A DNA stretch of 64,000 nt from JBBRYB01 sp038238115 (GCA_038238115.1 JBBRYB010000014.1:34597-98596), one strand, 5' to 3'; numbered from the stretch's first letter, positions 24,990-33,682 are shown. Numbers and translations are program-made. Notes: a model not told the origin generated them from the letters alone.

Positions 24990-25529
24990 ATGGACTCCGC
25001 TTTCTCGGTGGTCGAACCGTTCGAGGCGGTGATCGGGGGCGCGATCAACTCGCTGTCCGCGCCGCTGTGGACGCCGTGGCCGGTGCCGCCGGGATGGACC
25101 TTCGCCGGGTTGGGTCATGTCCGGTGCGGCAAGGATTCCGGCTCCACGGTGGCGAGCTGGATGGGGACTGACCCCTTCGGCGACCCGGTCGAAGTGCTCT
25201 TCGTCTGCGAGGAGGCCGGTAGCGGGACCGGCAGCCGCTTCGCCGGCCTGGACACCAGCTATCCGCCCGCGGGGGTCGGCGAGGGGCCGCCGCACGCCAA
25301 GTTCGGTGTCGAGGGCCGGCCCGTGGCGTTGTGGTCGGTTGAGGCGAAAGCGGATCGCGCGGTGTACGCCGGAGAAGCGGCCGGGCGGTGGCTGTGGGTG
25401 ATCGTGCATCCCAGCGAAGCCGGCGCCATCGTCGTACAACCACTCACGCTGGTCGATGCCCGCCGACTCGGTGCCGAGCTGACGGTGATCCCGGCCGGTG
25501 AGCTGTCGCCGCGGCTGATCCTTGGGTGA
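24990..25529 (+). CDS. DUF6758-like protein lacking its zinc ribbon
   Basis: A 179-residue protein matching the main body of an actinobacterial family next to PHP and RecB-like genes. Conserved stretches are LWTPWPVPPGWTF, PPHAKFGVEGRPVALW, and AGEAAGRWLWVIVHP. As I recall, family members begin with a Cys-rich CPRCGG-type ribbon of about 40 residues. Here the frame is closed by a TGA at 24984-24986, immediately before the ATG, so that part is absent. Function unknown. It precedes the PHP gene by about 100 bp. Confidence 0.6.
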   Translation: MDSAFSVVEPFEAVIGGAINSLSAPLWTPWPVPPGWTFAGLGHVRCGKDSGSTVASWMGTDPFGDPVEVLFVCEEAGSGTGSRFAGLDTSYPPAGVGEGPPHAKFGVEGRPVALWSVEAKADRAVYAGEAAGRWLWVIVHPSEAGAIVVQPLTLVDARRLGAELTVIPAGELSPRLILG

Positions 25530-25618
25530 CCCTGCGGCTTCGTCACGCTCAACGCGTCGCCGCTGTCCACAGGGCTCCGGTCTGCCCACAGACCCAGGGT
25601 TGCGGCTCGCGTCCGCAC

Positions 25619-25624
25619 TAGGCT
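25619..25624 (+). promoter_or_regulatory. -10 hexamer TAGGCT for the PHP gene
   Basis: TAGGCT ends 7 nt before GTG 25632, with no Shine-Dalgarno sequence; leaderless pattern. Confidence 0.5.
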
Positions 25625-25631
25625 GGCCGCC

Positions 25632-26531
25632 GTGCGGATCGACCTCCACGTCCACTCGACCGCCTCGGATGGGACGAAGACCCCCGCCGAGGTGGTGGAT
25701 CTCGCGGTCGCCGCAGGCCTCGACGTCATCGCCCTCACCGACCATGACTCGGCCGCGGGGTGGGACGAGGCCGCGGCGCGAGCCCGCGAAGTCGGACTCA
25801 CAATGGTGCCGGGGATGGAGATCTCGACCAAGCTGGACGGTGCCGGCGTGCATCTGTTGGCCTACCTGCCCGACCCGAGCTACGAACCGCTGGCCCATGA
25901 GCTCAGCCGGATCATCGAGGGACGTGAGGGGCGGCTGGGAGCCATCCTCGAGCAGCTGCGGACAGCCGGCATCGACGTCACCGATGCCGAGGTGCGCCGC
26001 CAGGTCGGTTCGGCCCCGGCGATCGGCCGCCCGCACATCGCGGACGTCCTCGTGGCGAGGGGCTACGTCGCGGACCGCACGGAGGCATTCACGCGGTGGC
26101 TCAGCGCCGGTCAGCCTGGCTTTGTCGGGCGCTACGCGCCCGCGACGGCCACCATGGTCGAACTTGTCAACGCCTCGGGTGGCGCCGCCGTCATCGCCCA
26201 CCCATGGGGACGCGGCAGCCGACGCGTGCTCGACGAGCAGGCGCTGTCCGAGCTCGCGGCCGCCGGACTCGCCGGTCTCGAGGTCGACCACCGAGACCAC
26301 CGGCCGAGCGACACCGCGGCGTTGCGATCGATCGCCGCTCGGCTCGGCCTCGTGGTGACCGGATCCAGCGACTTCCATGGTGCCGGGAAGGTCGACCATG
26401 AGCTCGGCTGCCACCTGACCGCCCCCGAGCAACTGGACCGACTGCTCGAGATCGCGGCCTCGCACGCGCGCGGGCGCGACCGCGCGACCACCCAGGTCGT
26501 ACGGCCTCGACCGCAGCCGTGCGGTCGTTGA
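25632..26531 (+). CDS. PHP-domain metal-dependent phosphoesterase
   Basis: A 299-residue PHP-fold hydrolase similar to the YciV/RnaAM group, which acts on nucleotides or short RNA. Metal-binding motifs are DLHVHSTASDG at the N-terminus, ALTDHDSAAGW, the Glu of MEISTKL, the His of IAHPWGRG, and SSDFHG near the end. The order and spacing of these are typical. The start is GTG 25632, supported by TAGGCT. It lies between the DUF6758-like and RecB-like genes, as in other actinobacteria. Confidence 0.88.
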   Translation: MRIDLHVHSTASDGTKTPAEVVDLAVAAGLDVIALTDHDSAAGWDEAAARAREVGLTMVPGMEISTKLDGAGVHLLAYLPDPSYEPLAHELSRIIEGREGRLGAILEQLRTAGIDVTDAEVRRQVGSAPAIGRPHIADVLVARGYVADRTEAFTRWLSAGQPGFVGRYAPATATMVELVNASGGAAVIAHPWGRGSRRVLDEQALSELAAAGLAGLEVDHRDHRPSDTAALRSIAARLGLVVTGSSDFHGAGKVDHELGCHLTAPEQLDRLLEIAASHARGRDRATTQVVRPRPQPCGR

Positions 26532-26637
26532 GCTCAGCCGCGCGTCGTTGAGCGTGGTTGTCGGTGTCACGGTGTTCCATGAGTGCGTCGGCCACAACGG
26601 TCGGCGCAGGCCCGCGGCGAGGAGGTGGACGCCCACG

Positions 26638-27492
26638 ATGGAGGAAGCTCAGGCCGCGTTCGCGGGGATGCCCCGTCGGCTGCTGCAGGCGGCACCCTCG
26701 CGGCTGCTGACATATCTGGACTGCCCGCGCCGCTACCGGCTCAACTATCTTGACCGGCCGACCCCCGGCAGGGGTCCACCCTGGGCGCACAACTCACTCG
26801 GTGCGGCCGTGCATACCGCGCTCGCGAGCTGGTGGAAGCTACCGGCCGACGGACGGACCGTCGCTGCCGCGGGTGCGCTCCTCGACGCATCGTGGCTGCT
26901 CGACGGCTTTCGCGACGTCGCGCAGCGAGATGCCGCCCGGGCGCGTGCGCGAAGCATGGTGGAGCGTTACGTGGCCGACCTCGACCCGCACGACGAGCCG
27001 GTCGGGATCGAGCGCACGGTCGCCCTCAAAACCGACCACGCCGCGCTGTTCGGTCGCGTCGACCGCATCGACGACCGCGCCGGTACGGGACTCGTCATCG
27101 TCGACTACAAGACCGGAAGGCACGTGCTGGCCATCGACGACGCACGCACCTCCCTGGCGCTGGCCGTCTATGCCGCCGGAGCCGAGCGGACGATGCGCCG
27201 TCGCTGCCGACGGGTCGAGCTGCACCACCTGCCGACCGGTTCCGTGGTGGCCTGGGAGCACACCGACGAGGGCATCGAGCGCCACCTCCGCCGGGCCGAC
27301 TCGATCGCCGCTGAGATTGCCGAGCTCGACGAACGGTTCCGAGCGGGCGTCAGCTCGGTGGAAGCGGACACGATGTATCCGGCGCAGATCGGTCCGCTGT
27401 GCGGTTGGTGCGACTACCACGGGCGGTGCCCCGACGGGTCGGCCGCGGTCGCCGCGCGCAACGCCTGGGCAGGTCTGGACGACCTCACCTGA
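26638..27492 (+). CDS. RecB-family PD-(D/E)XK exonuclease with Fe-S cysteines
   Basis: A 284-residue standalone nuclease related to Cas4, AddB and the RecB C-terminal domain. The nuclease motifs are GRVDRID and VIVDYKTG (the D-x-K core). Four cysteines arranged as in Fe-S nucleases are visible: one in LDCPRRYRL at the N-terminus and three in CGWCDYHGRC at the C-terminus. No helicase motif is present. ATG 26638 follows a GAGGAGG. It probably processes DNA ends, but no CRISPR locus is nearby. Confidence 0.86.
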   Translation: MEEAQAAFAGMPRRLLQAAPSRLLTYLDCPRRYRLNYLDRPTPGRGPPWAHNSLGAAVHTALASWWKLPADGRTVAAAGALLDASWLLDGFRDVAQRDAARARARSMVERYVADLDPHDEPVGIERTVALKTDHAALFGRVDRIDDRAGTGLVIVDYKTGRHVLAIDDARTSLALAVYAAGAERTMRRRCRRVELHHLPTGSVVAWEHTDEGIERHLRRADSIAAEIAELDERFRAGVSSVEADTMYPAQIGPLCGWCDYHGRCPDGSAAVAARNAWAGLDDLT

Positions 27493-27526
27493 GCGCAAGC
27501 AGCGAGCGTCGGAGCACGTCGCCGCC

Positions 27527-28396
27527 TCAGCGAAGCCAGATCCGTGCCAACGCGTCGCGAGTCGCCTCGGGCTGCTCTACAGCCGGTGAGTGCGCCGCGT
27601 CGGGGACCACGACGACCCGGGTGCCGAGCGCCGATGCAAGCCGATCCTGCACCGCATGCGGCCAGGCGTCGTCGCTCTCACCTCGCACCACCGCTACCGG
27701 CAGGTCAAGGTCAGCGAGGGCCGACGTGAGGTCGGAGGTGTCCACCAGCAGCCGTGCGATGGCGGCCAGACCCGGCGCTGAGTTGCTGACAAAGCGTCGA
27801 TGCATGAAGTCCTCGACGTCGTCAGGGTCGGCGGCCACGCCGTTTCGCCGATCACGCTCGGCGTTCATCTGGTAGACCGCCTCCAGCCCCGCCTCGAGCA
27901 CGCTGTCCGCCGCCTCCAGCAGGTCCTGGCGCGTCTGGGCACCGAAGCCGGAGCCGAAGCCGACGGGGCCAGAGCACATCAGGGTCAGGCTGGCCCACCG
28001 CTCGGGGCGCTTGATCGCCGCTGTCGCCGCCACCAGGCCGCCGAAGGAGTGTCCGACGACGTGCACCTGCTCGTCGGCACCGAAGGTCGCGGTACTCACT
28101 GCCGCGGCGTCGGCAGCGAAACCCGCCAGCGAGAAGTCCGGGGCGGGTCCGGCGGTCGACTCGAACTGGCCGCGCTGGTCATAGCTGGCGGCGTTCCAGC
28201 CCACGCGGCTCAGCAGGGGCAGCAGCGGTGCGAAGTCTTCTTTGGAACCGGTGAAACCTGGGATGAGCAGGGCGCTGCCGCGCGGAAGGGCCGAGTCCGT
28301 CGACATGCTCACCAGGGCGGCGAAGGTGCCACGGTCGGTCTCGGTGTCGAGCCGCCGGACGCTCGGGTCAAGGTTGAGCGCCCGCGGCGTGCTCAT
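27527..28396 (-). CDS. Alpha/beta hydrolase
   Basis: A 289-residue serine hydrolase. The nucleophile elbow is GHSFGGL, the oxyanion segment LIPGFTGSKEDF, and the late catalytic His is in PDAAHSPAVEQP, the classic order for the fold. The substrate is unknown; esters or lactones are typical. The ATG overlaps the stop of the frameshifted SDR as ATGA (28393-28396), so the two form an operon and the hydrolase may suffer if translation of the SDR ends early. Confidence 0.88.
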   Translation of the reverse strand: MSTPRALNLDPSVRRLDTETDRGTFAALVSMSTDSALPRGSALLIPGFTGSKEDFAPLLPLLSRVGWNAASYDQRGQFESTAGPAPDFSLAGFAADAAAVSTATFGADEQVHVVGHSFGGLVAATAAIKRPERWASLTLMCSGPVGFGSGFGAQTRQDLLEAADSVLEAGLEAVYQMNAERDRRNGVAADPDDVEDFMHRRFVSNSAPGLAAIARLLVDTSDLTSALADLDLPVAVVRGESDDAWPHAVQDRLASALGTRVVVVPDAAHSPAVEQPEATRDALARIWLR

Positions 28397-29141
28397 CGGC
28401 CCCGCCTCGCTACCTTCGCGGTGATTCTTCTCGGCGTGACCCGGGCAAGCGCGGTCAGCGCCTTGTAGCGAAGGGTCGGAATCGACACGGCCTTCCCGGC
28501 GCGCAGGTCCTTGAGCCCGACGCGTACCAGGTCGTCAGCGTCCAGCCACATCCAGCCACCGACCCCACTCATGTCTGCCCGCATGCGCTGGTGGAACTCG
28601 GTGTGGACGAACCCCGGACACAGTGCCATCACCCGAACGCCGCAAGGCCGGTAGTAGACGCTGGCCCAGGCGCTGAAGGCCGTGACCCACGCCTTGTGCG
28701 CCGAGTAGCTGCCTCGGGGCACGTAGCCGGCGACGCTCGACACGTTGACGACGTCGCCGCGGCCGGCCGCGAGCATCGGCAGCAGAGCCGCGTGCGTGAG
28801 CCGCATGACGGCGCGCACGAGCACGTCGAGGCCGCGCTGCTCGGCCTCCACGTCGTTGACGTCAAAAGGTCGTTGCAGCCCGAACCCTGCATTGTTTACG
28901 AGTACGTCGAACGGCTGCTGCCGAAGACGCGCCTCGACCCGCATGGTCTGGTCCAGGTCGGACAGGTCCGCCGGCAGCACCTCGCAGGCCACCCCGTGGG
29001 CGACGCTCAGCTCGTCGGCCACGGACCGAGCCGCGACTCGTCGCGTGACACGAGGACAAGGTCGAAACCCTCTGCTCCCAGGGCTCGGGCGAAGGCGTTC
29101 CCGATGCCCGATGTCGGTCCGGTGATCATCGCGACAGGCAC
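28393..29141 (-). pseudogene. Short-chain dehydrogenase, frameshifted near its N-terminus
   Basis: Read from GTG 29141 the frame gives VPVAMITGPTSGIGNAF, the Rossmann TGxxxGIG motif, and continues through the NADP region to SRDESRLG. It then hits a stop. The rest of the enzyme continues in another frame: SVADELSVAHG, LVNNAGFG, and the YSAHK active-site Tyr/Lys. One missing base near 29023-29027 explains both. Restored, it would be a family-length SDR of about 249 residues. It could be a true mutation or a base-calling error. A reading from further upstream lacks the cofactor site and is not a functional alternative. Confidence 0.8.
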
Positions 29142-29186
29142 GGCGCCAGCATGTCACGCCGCCCTCGGATGGCAGAATGGCGCACG

Positions 29187-29945
29187 ATGACCATCACGCT
29201 CGCGATCGCCAACCAAAAGGGCGGTGTCGCCAAGACAACGACTGTCGCGTCACTCGGCACGGCACTTCACGACCGGGGGCTACGGGTGCTGCTGGTGGAC
29301 CTGGATCCCCAGTCCTGCTTGACGTTTTCCCTCGGCATCGACCCCGAAGTGCTCGGCGCCTCGATTCACCAGGTGCTGCTGCGAGAGACCAAGGCCGGCG
29401 ACGTGATCCAGGAGACGGAGGACGGACCAGACCTGCTCCCGGCAACAATCGAGCTGGCGGGCGCCGAGACAGCATTGCCCATGAGACCTGGGCGGGAGCA
29501 CGCCCTGCGAGCGGGGCTCGAAGACGTCGAGGGCGACTACGACTGGGTGCTGCTCGACTGTCCGCCCTCGCTCGGTGTGCTCACCGTGGCCGCGTTGTCG
29601 GCGGCCGACGCACTGATCGTTCCGCTGCAGTGCGAGACCCTGTCGCACCGCGGCGTCGGCCAGCTGCTCGACACCGTCCACGACGTCCGGCAGTACACCA
29701 ACCCGTCCCTGCAGGTTCTCGGTGTGCTCCCGACGTTGTACGACGGCCGAACCAAGCACGCCCGGGCCGTGCTGGACACGATCGCCACGACGTACGACGT
29801 TGACCTGGTGCAGCCACCGATTCCACGCTCGATCAGGTTCGCCGAAGCACCGGCCGCCGGCAGGTCGATCTTCCGAACCGCGCGCTCGACACGCGGGGCG
29901 CAGGCCTACCGCGAGTTGGCCGAGAATCTGGTGGCCCGGTCCTAG
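29187..29945 (+). CDS. ParA/Soj-family ATPase
   Basis: A 252-residue P-loop ATPase. It has the deviant Walker A NQKGGVAKTTT with the signature Lys, the A' motif VDLDPQ, and Walker B LLDCPPSLG. The family moves chromosomes, plasmids or protein complexes on the nucleoid. No ParB gene or centromere-like repeat lies beside it, and in actinobacteria this orphan ParA sits in the same conserved neighbourhood as the DEAD helicase (Rv3213c in M. tuberculosis). ATG 29187 gives the family N-terminus MTITLAIANQ. Confidence 0.9.
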   Translation: MTITLAIANQKGGVAKTTTVASLGTALHDRGLRVLLVDLDPQSCLTFSLGIDPEVLGASIHQVLLRETKAGDVIQETEDGPDLLPATIELAGAETALPMRPGREHALRAGLEDVEGDYDWVLLDCPPSLGVLTVAALSAADALIVPLQCETLSHRGVGQLLDTVHDVRQYTNPSLQVLGVLPTLYDGRTKHARAVLDTIATTYDVDLVQPPIPRSIRFAEAPAAGRSIFRTARSTRGAQAYRELAENLVARS

Positions 29946-29948
29946 ACT
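29943..29948 (+). promoter_or_regulatory. -10 hexamer TAGACT for second L,D-transpeptidase
   Basis: TAGACT overlaps the stop codon of the ParA gene and ends 7 nt before GTG 29956. The downstream gene thus appears to have its own promoter inside a compact gene pair. Confidence 0.45.
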
Positions 29949-29955
29949 GACAGCC

Positions 29956-30723
29956 GTGCCCAGACCGAGCGCAGCACGGCCCGATGCCTCGGCGCCACTC
30001 CGGCGCATCCTTGCCGTCGGCGGAGCAGCGATCGTGACCGGCCTGACGATGGCGGGAGCGCTCGGCATCGGCCCCGGAGCCGCCATGGGCGCGACCGGCG
30101 CGCACCGCGCTTCCGTCAGCCGGTCGACGAGCCCCAACCCATCGGTGCCGTCATCGCGGTCCGGCGGCTGGCTCGTCGTCCACCCCAAACCGCCGGACTC
30201 GGGTACGTCGCCGGACGCCACCAGGCAAAACGGGTCCCCGGACGCCACGACGCACAGCGACGCGGCTCCGGGCACCGCGAACAGCGGTGCGGGCAGCGCG
30301 AACAGCGGTGCGGGCAGCGCGCTTCCGGCCAGCTCTGGGCACGGAAGACGCATCGTCTTCGACATGAGCGCCCAGCGCGTCTGGCTGGTGGTTCCGGGCG
30401 ACCGGGTCGAACGCACCTACCTGGTTTCGGGCAGCCGACACCACAACCTCGGGCCGGGCAGCTATGACGTTGACTCGAAGTCGCGGACCGCCCTGGCCCT
30501 CAACCACGAGGAGACGATGAACTACATGGTGCGGTTCACCCAGGGCAGGCACGCGGCGATCGGCTTCCACGACGTACCGACGCGCAGCGACGGGACGCTC
30601 GTGCAGTCACGCAGCGACCTCGGCACGCCGCTGTCAGCCGGCTGCATCAGACAGTGGATTACCGACGCGAAGGCGCTGTGGCAGTTCTCGGACGTCGGCA
30701 CCAAGGTCGTCGTCATCGCCTGA
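29956..30723 (+). CDS. Exported L,D-transpeptidase (YkuD fold) with low-complexity linker
   Basis: A 255-residue envelope protein. GTG 29956 opens a basic start (PRPSAARPDASAPLRR) and a hydrophobic segment (ILAVGGAAIVTGLTMAGAL), a signal peptide or anchor. A Ser/Pro/Asn linker with two tandem NSGAGSA units follows. The YkuD domain begins at RRIVFDMSAQRVWLV and carries the active site GFHDVP then GTPLSAGCIRQ, with catalytic His and Cys. It should cross-link or modify peptidoglycan. The pairing with ParA is positional; no functional link can be read. Confidence 0.85.
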   Translation: MPRPSAARPDASAPLRRILAVGGAAIVTGLTMAGALGIGPGAAMGATGAHRASVSRSTSPNPSVPSSRSGGWLVVHPKPPDSGTSPDATRQNGSPDATTHSDAAPGTANSGAGSANSGAGSALPASSGHGRRIVFDMSAQRVWLVVPGDRVERTYLVSGSRHHNLGPGSYDVDSKSRTALALNHEETMNYMVRFTQGRHAAIGFHDVPTRSDGTLVQSRSDLGTPLSAGCIRQWITDAKALWQFSDVGTKVVVIA

Positions 30724-30760
30724 GCGCCCTCGTGCCGGCTCGCGCCGGCCCACTGCTGTT

Positions 30761-30797
30761 CGGACGCTCCGCTACACGTAGCGGAGCTAAGCGTCCG
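30761..30797. terminator. Bidirectional hairpin between convergent genes
   Basis: CGGACGCT (30761-30768) pairs with AGCGTCCG (30790-30797), and inside it CCGCTAC (30769-30775) pairs with GTAGCGG (30778-30784) around a 2-nt loop. The hairpin overlaps the last codons of the DEAD-box helicase gene and serves both converging transcripts. No T-run follows on either side. Confidence 0.6.
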
Positions 30798-32250
30798 ACG
30801 AGCTCGAGGCGGGAGCACCGCTACGGGTCCGACTGCGGCTGCGACGCCGGCGCGGAGCGAGGCTGGAACCGCCTGCGGCTGAGCTTTCGCCGGCACTGCT
30901 GGCCACGGCCGCCGCAGGGTTCTGGGCCTGCGGCGAACCCTGACCCCCGCGGGTACGCGTGCGCTGACGCTGACGACCCGCACCGCCCTTCTCAGCGGGC
31001 CGGCCACCGCGGTCGTCACGATCGACGTGCTGGGGCCGGGGAGCCTTCTCGATCGGCTTGGCGGGCTTCATGCGGCCCATCGCGCCGGTCGGGATGCCCT
31101 GGTCGCGGAAGAGGTGCTCGCTGGTGGAGTAGGTCTCGGCCGGTTCGTCGTACGGCAGGTCGAGCGCCTTGTTGATCACCTTCCACCGGGTGACGTCGGC
31201 CCAGTCGACGAACGTGATCGCCACGCCCGAGGCACCGGCGCGACCGGTTCGCCCGATCCGGTGGACGTACATCTTTTCGTCCTCGGGGCAGGTGTAGTTG
31301 ATGACGTGGGTCACGCCTTCGACGTCGATGCCGCGCGCGGCCACATCGGTCGCGACGAGGATCTCGACGCTCCCCTCGCGAAAGCGCTTCAGCGTCCGCT
31401 CGCGCGCGATCTGGGCCATGTCACCATGCAGCGGCGCCGCCGGGAACCCACGGTCGATCAGGTCTTCGGCGAGCCGCTGGGACTGGCGTTTGGTCCGCGT
31501 GAAGATGATGCAGAGGCCGCGGTTGTCCGCCTGCATGATGCGGGCGATGATCTCAGGCTTGTCGAGGTCGTGGGCGACGTAGACGAACTGTGCTGTCGCG
31601 GGAACGGTCTGCGTGTCGGTGCTCGACTCAGCTCTCAGGTTCACCGGATGGCGCATGTGCGTGCGGGCCAACGTGACGACCTCGCCGCGCATGGTCGCTG
31701 AGAAGAGCATGGTCTGACGCAGCTCCGGCGTCTTCGCGATGAGTCGCTCGACATCGGGCAGGAAGCCCAGGTCGAGCATCTCGTCGGCCTCGTCGAGCAC
31801 GAGCACCTTGACATGGGACAGGTCGAGCGTCCTGCGGGACGCCAGGTCGAGCAGGCGGCCCGGTGTGCCGACGACGATGTCGACGCCGGAGATCAACGCG
31901 TCGAGCTGCGGCTCGTAGGGGACGCCGCCGTACACGGTGAGAGTCCGGGTGCCCCGCTTGCGCCCAGCGAGGCGGAAGTCGTTCGCCACTTGCAGGGCGA
32001 GCTCACGGGTCGGCGCGATAACGAGCGCCTGCGGCTTGCCGGGAGCCGCCAGCTCGGCGTACTCGGGGTCGTGCGGCGCGATGATGCGCTGCATGACAGG
32101 GATGGAGAAGGCCAGCGTCTTGCCGGTTCCGGTGCGAGCTTGGCCGATCAGATCGGTGCCCATCAAGGCGATAGGCAGAGCCATTTCTTGGATGGGGAAG
32201 GCTTCGGTGATGCCGACGGCGGTGAGCGCCTCGACAATCTCGGGAAGCAC
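30787..32250 (-). CDS. DEAD-box RNA helicase
   Basis: An ATP-dependent RNA helicase of 487 residues from GTG 32250. Motifs in order are the Q motif end (EAFPIQ), ARTGTGKT, PTRELALQ, DEAD, SAT, and HRIGRTGRAG. The C-terminal 110 residues are basic and Gly/Arg/Gln-rich, an RNA-binding tail. The open frame continues upstream and reads STFEDLG just before the GTG, which contains the aromatic residue that normally opens the Q motif. No ATG, GTG or TTG exists between GTG 32250 and the upstream stop, so the true start may be a CTG (32274) or another rare codon. Confidence 0.9.
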   Translation of the reverse strand: MLPEIVEALTAVGITEAFPIQEMALPIALMGTDLIGQARTGTGKTLAFSIPVMQRIIAPHDPEYAELAAPGKPQALVIAPTRELALQVANDFRLAGRKRGTRTLTVYGGVPYEPQLDALISGVDIVVGTPGRLLDLASRRTLDLSHVKVLVLDEADEMLDLGFLPDVERLIAKTPELRQTMLFSATMRGEVVTLARTHMRHPVNLRAESSTDTQTVPATAQFVYVAHDLDKPEIIARIMQADNRGLCIIFTRTKRQSQRLAEDLIDRGFPAAPLHGDMAQIARERTLKRFREGSVEILVATDVAARGIDVEGVTHVINYTCPEDEKMYVHRIGRTGRAGASGVAITFVDWADVTRWKVINKALDLPYDEPAETYSTSEHLFRDQGIPTGAMGRMKPAKPIEKAPRPQHVDRDDRGGRPAEKGGAGRQRQRTRTRGGQGSPQAQNPAAAVASSAGESSAAGGSSLAPRRRRSRSRTRSGAPASSSSDA

Positions 32251-32373
32251 CCCGAGGTCTTCGAAGGTAGACAGGAGAAAACTCGATTCTTCACAAATGG
32301 ATCGCCTCGGCGTTAGTCGCAGCGAGGCGATGTCGGTGCCAGTCTACCGGTCCGGCTGTCGACGTGGTGTCGC

Positions 32374-32379
32374 TACGCT
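32374..32379 (+). promoter_or_regulatory. -10 hexamer TACGCT for the ferritin-like gene
   Basis: TACGCT ends 6 nt before the ATG at 32386, without a ribosome-binding site. Confidence 0.45.
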
Positions 32380-32385
32380 TCAGCC

Positions 32386-33123
32386 ATGTCCGAGCACACG
32401 TCGAGCGGCGGCCCAGGGCAGTCGGGCGCAGATGCCGTCGGCTCGCGCGTCTCGGTGTACGGCGACCCCGGCTACCGGGTGGCCGTGGTCGACCTTCTCG
32501 GCGGTCTCGCCTACTCCGAGCTGACCGCCTTCGAGCGCCTCACCGAGGACGCGACGAGCGCTCCCACGCTTCAGGACAAGGTCGCGCTGGCCTCGATGGC
32601 CGCGGCCGAGTTCGGTCACTTCGACCGCCTTCGGCGGCGGCTCATCGAACTGGCCGCCGACCCGTTCGAGGCCATGGAGCCGTTTCACGGGCCGGTTGAC
32701 GCCTTCCACGAGCACACGGCACCGTCGGACTGGCTGGAGAGCCTGATCAAGGCGTATGTCGGTGACGGCCTCGCCGCGGACTTCTACCGCGAGATCGCTG
32801 CCTACCTCGACGCCGACACCCGCGATCTGATCTTGACGACGCTCGACGACACCGGTCAGTCGGAGTTCGTGGTGGAGCGGGTGCGCCAAGCGATCGCAGC
32901 GAACCCGAAGATCGCCGGGCGGCTGGCCCTGTGGGCGCGCCGGCTGATGGGGGAGGCGCTCGGCCAGGCTCAGCGCGTCGCGGCCGAACGCGACGCGTTG
33001 TCAGCCCTGTTGGTCGGAGGTGTCGACCGCCCCGGCATGGACCTGGCAGCTATCGCGCGAATGTTCGCCCGGCTCGCCGAGACGCACACTGTCCGGATGA
33101 CCGCCCTGGGCCTCCAAGCCTGA
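32386..33123 (+). CDS. Ferritin-like/MiaE-like fold protein
   Basis: A 245-residue, mostly helical protein of the group annotated ferritin-like fold-containing, distantly related to the diiron tRNA hydroxylase MiaE. Candidate metal ligands are acidic and His residues in SELTAFERL, AAAEFGHFDRL and LAADFYREI. It lacks membrane segments. Its enzymatic role in actinobacteria is not established. It is divergent from the DEAD-box helicase and convergent with DUF3107, the conserved order around Rv3208A-Rv3211. Confidence 0.78.
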   Translation: MSEHTSSGGPGQSGADAVGSRVSVYGDPGYRVAVVDLLGGLAYSELTAFERLTEDATSAPTLQDKVALASMAAAEFGHFDRLRRRLIELAADPFEAMEPFHGPVDAFHEHTAPSDWLESLIKAYVGDGLAADFYREIAAYLDADTRDLILTTLDDTGQSEFVVERVRQAIAANPKIAGRLALWARRLMGEALGQAQRVAAERDALSALLVGGVDRPGMDLAAIARMFARLAETHTVRMTALGLQA

Positions 33124-33131
33124 CCCACCCG

Positions 33132-33345
33132 ATCCGGTCGAGGCGTCAGTTGTTCCGATCGAGTGGCCAGCTCTTCCGGTCGGAGCGGCCAGCTCTTCCG
33201 GTCGAAGCGCCAGTTGTTCCGGTCGAGAGGCCAGTTGTTCCGGTCGAGTGGCCAGCTCTTCCGGTCGAGGGGCCAGTTGTTCCGGTCGAGTGGCCAGTTG
33301 TTCCAATCGAGCGGCCAATTTGTTCCGGTCGAGAGGCCAAATATT
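33132..33345. repeat. 21-bp tandem repeat, about nine copies
   Basis: The unit TTCCGGTCGAGTGGCCAGTTG starts at 33153, 33174, 33196, 33217, 33238, 33259, 33280, 33301 and 33323, preceded by a degenerate copy at 33132. The period is 21 bp with two 22-bp steps. Variation falls mostly at GAG(T/A/G)GG and at the last four bases (GTTG or GCTC). It fills nearly all of the 234 bp between the convergent ferritin-like and DUF3107 genes and is non-coding by position. Confidence 0.9.
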
Positions 33346-33357
33346 CGGCCCGGTGCC

Positions 33358-33582
33358 TCAAACGCCGAAGCCCATCCGGCGGCCGGTGTCACCGACGAGC
33401 TCGACATAGGCGAGCTTCTCGATCGGTACGAAGACGGTCCGGCCCTTGTCGTCGGTGAGCACGAGCATCGAGCTGTCACCGTCGAGGGCCGCGGTGACCG
33501 CCTTCTGGATGTCGTCGGCATTCTTGCTCAAGTCGAGTGTCAGCTCGCGGTTGGCGTGCGTGACGCCGATCTTGACCTCCAC
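33358..33582 (-). CDS. DUF3107 small protein (TB9.4-like)
   Basis: A 74-residue protein starting MEVKIGVTHANRELTLDL and ending YVELVGDTGRRMGFGV, matching the conserved actinobacterial DUF3107 family (Rv3208A of M. tuberculosis). It is soluble and of unknown function. GTG 33582 has a GGAAGGA just upstream. It lies between the tandem repeat and the TetR gene, on the same strand as TetR. Confidence 0.9.
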   Translation of the reverse strand: MEVKIGVTHANRELTLDLSKNADDIQKAVTAALDGDSSMLVLTDDKGRTVFVPIEKLAYVELVGDTGRRMGFGV

Positions 33583-33682
33583 GTGGAGTCCTTCCGAAAC
33601 GATTGTCTCCCCACTCCTGGGGCGATGTCTGGGCCCGCGGGGCGGGGCTGGTCCAGACTAGCCGCGCTGGCCAAAGCGCTCC

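Noticed and set aside
26638..27492. Cas4 of a CRISPR system
   Set aside because: Motifs are shared with Cas4, but there is no array or cas gene and the neighbours match a conserved non-CRISPR locus.
28393..29157. Intact SDR starting at GTG/ATG 29157
   Set aside because: That reading lacks the TGxxxGIG cofactor site, which is encoded in another frame just upstream of the shift.
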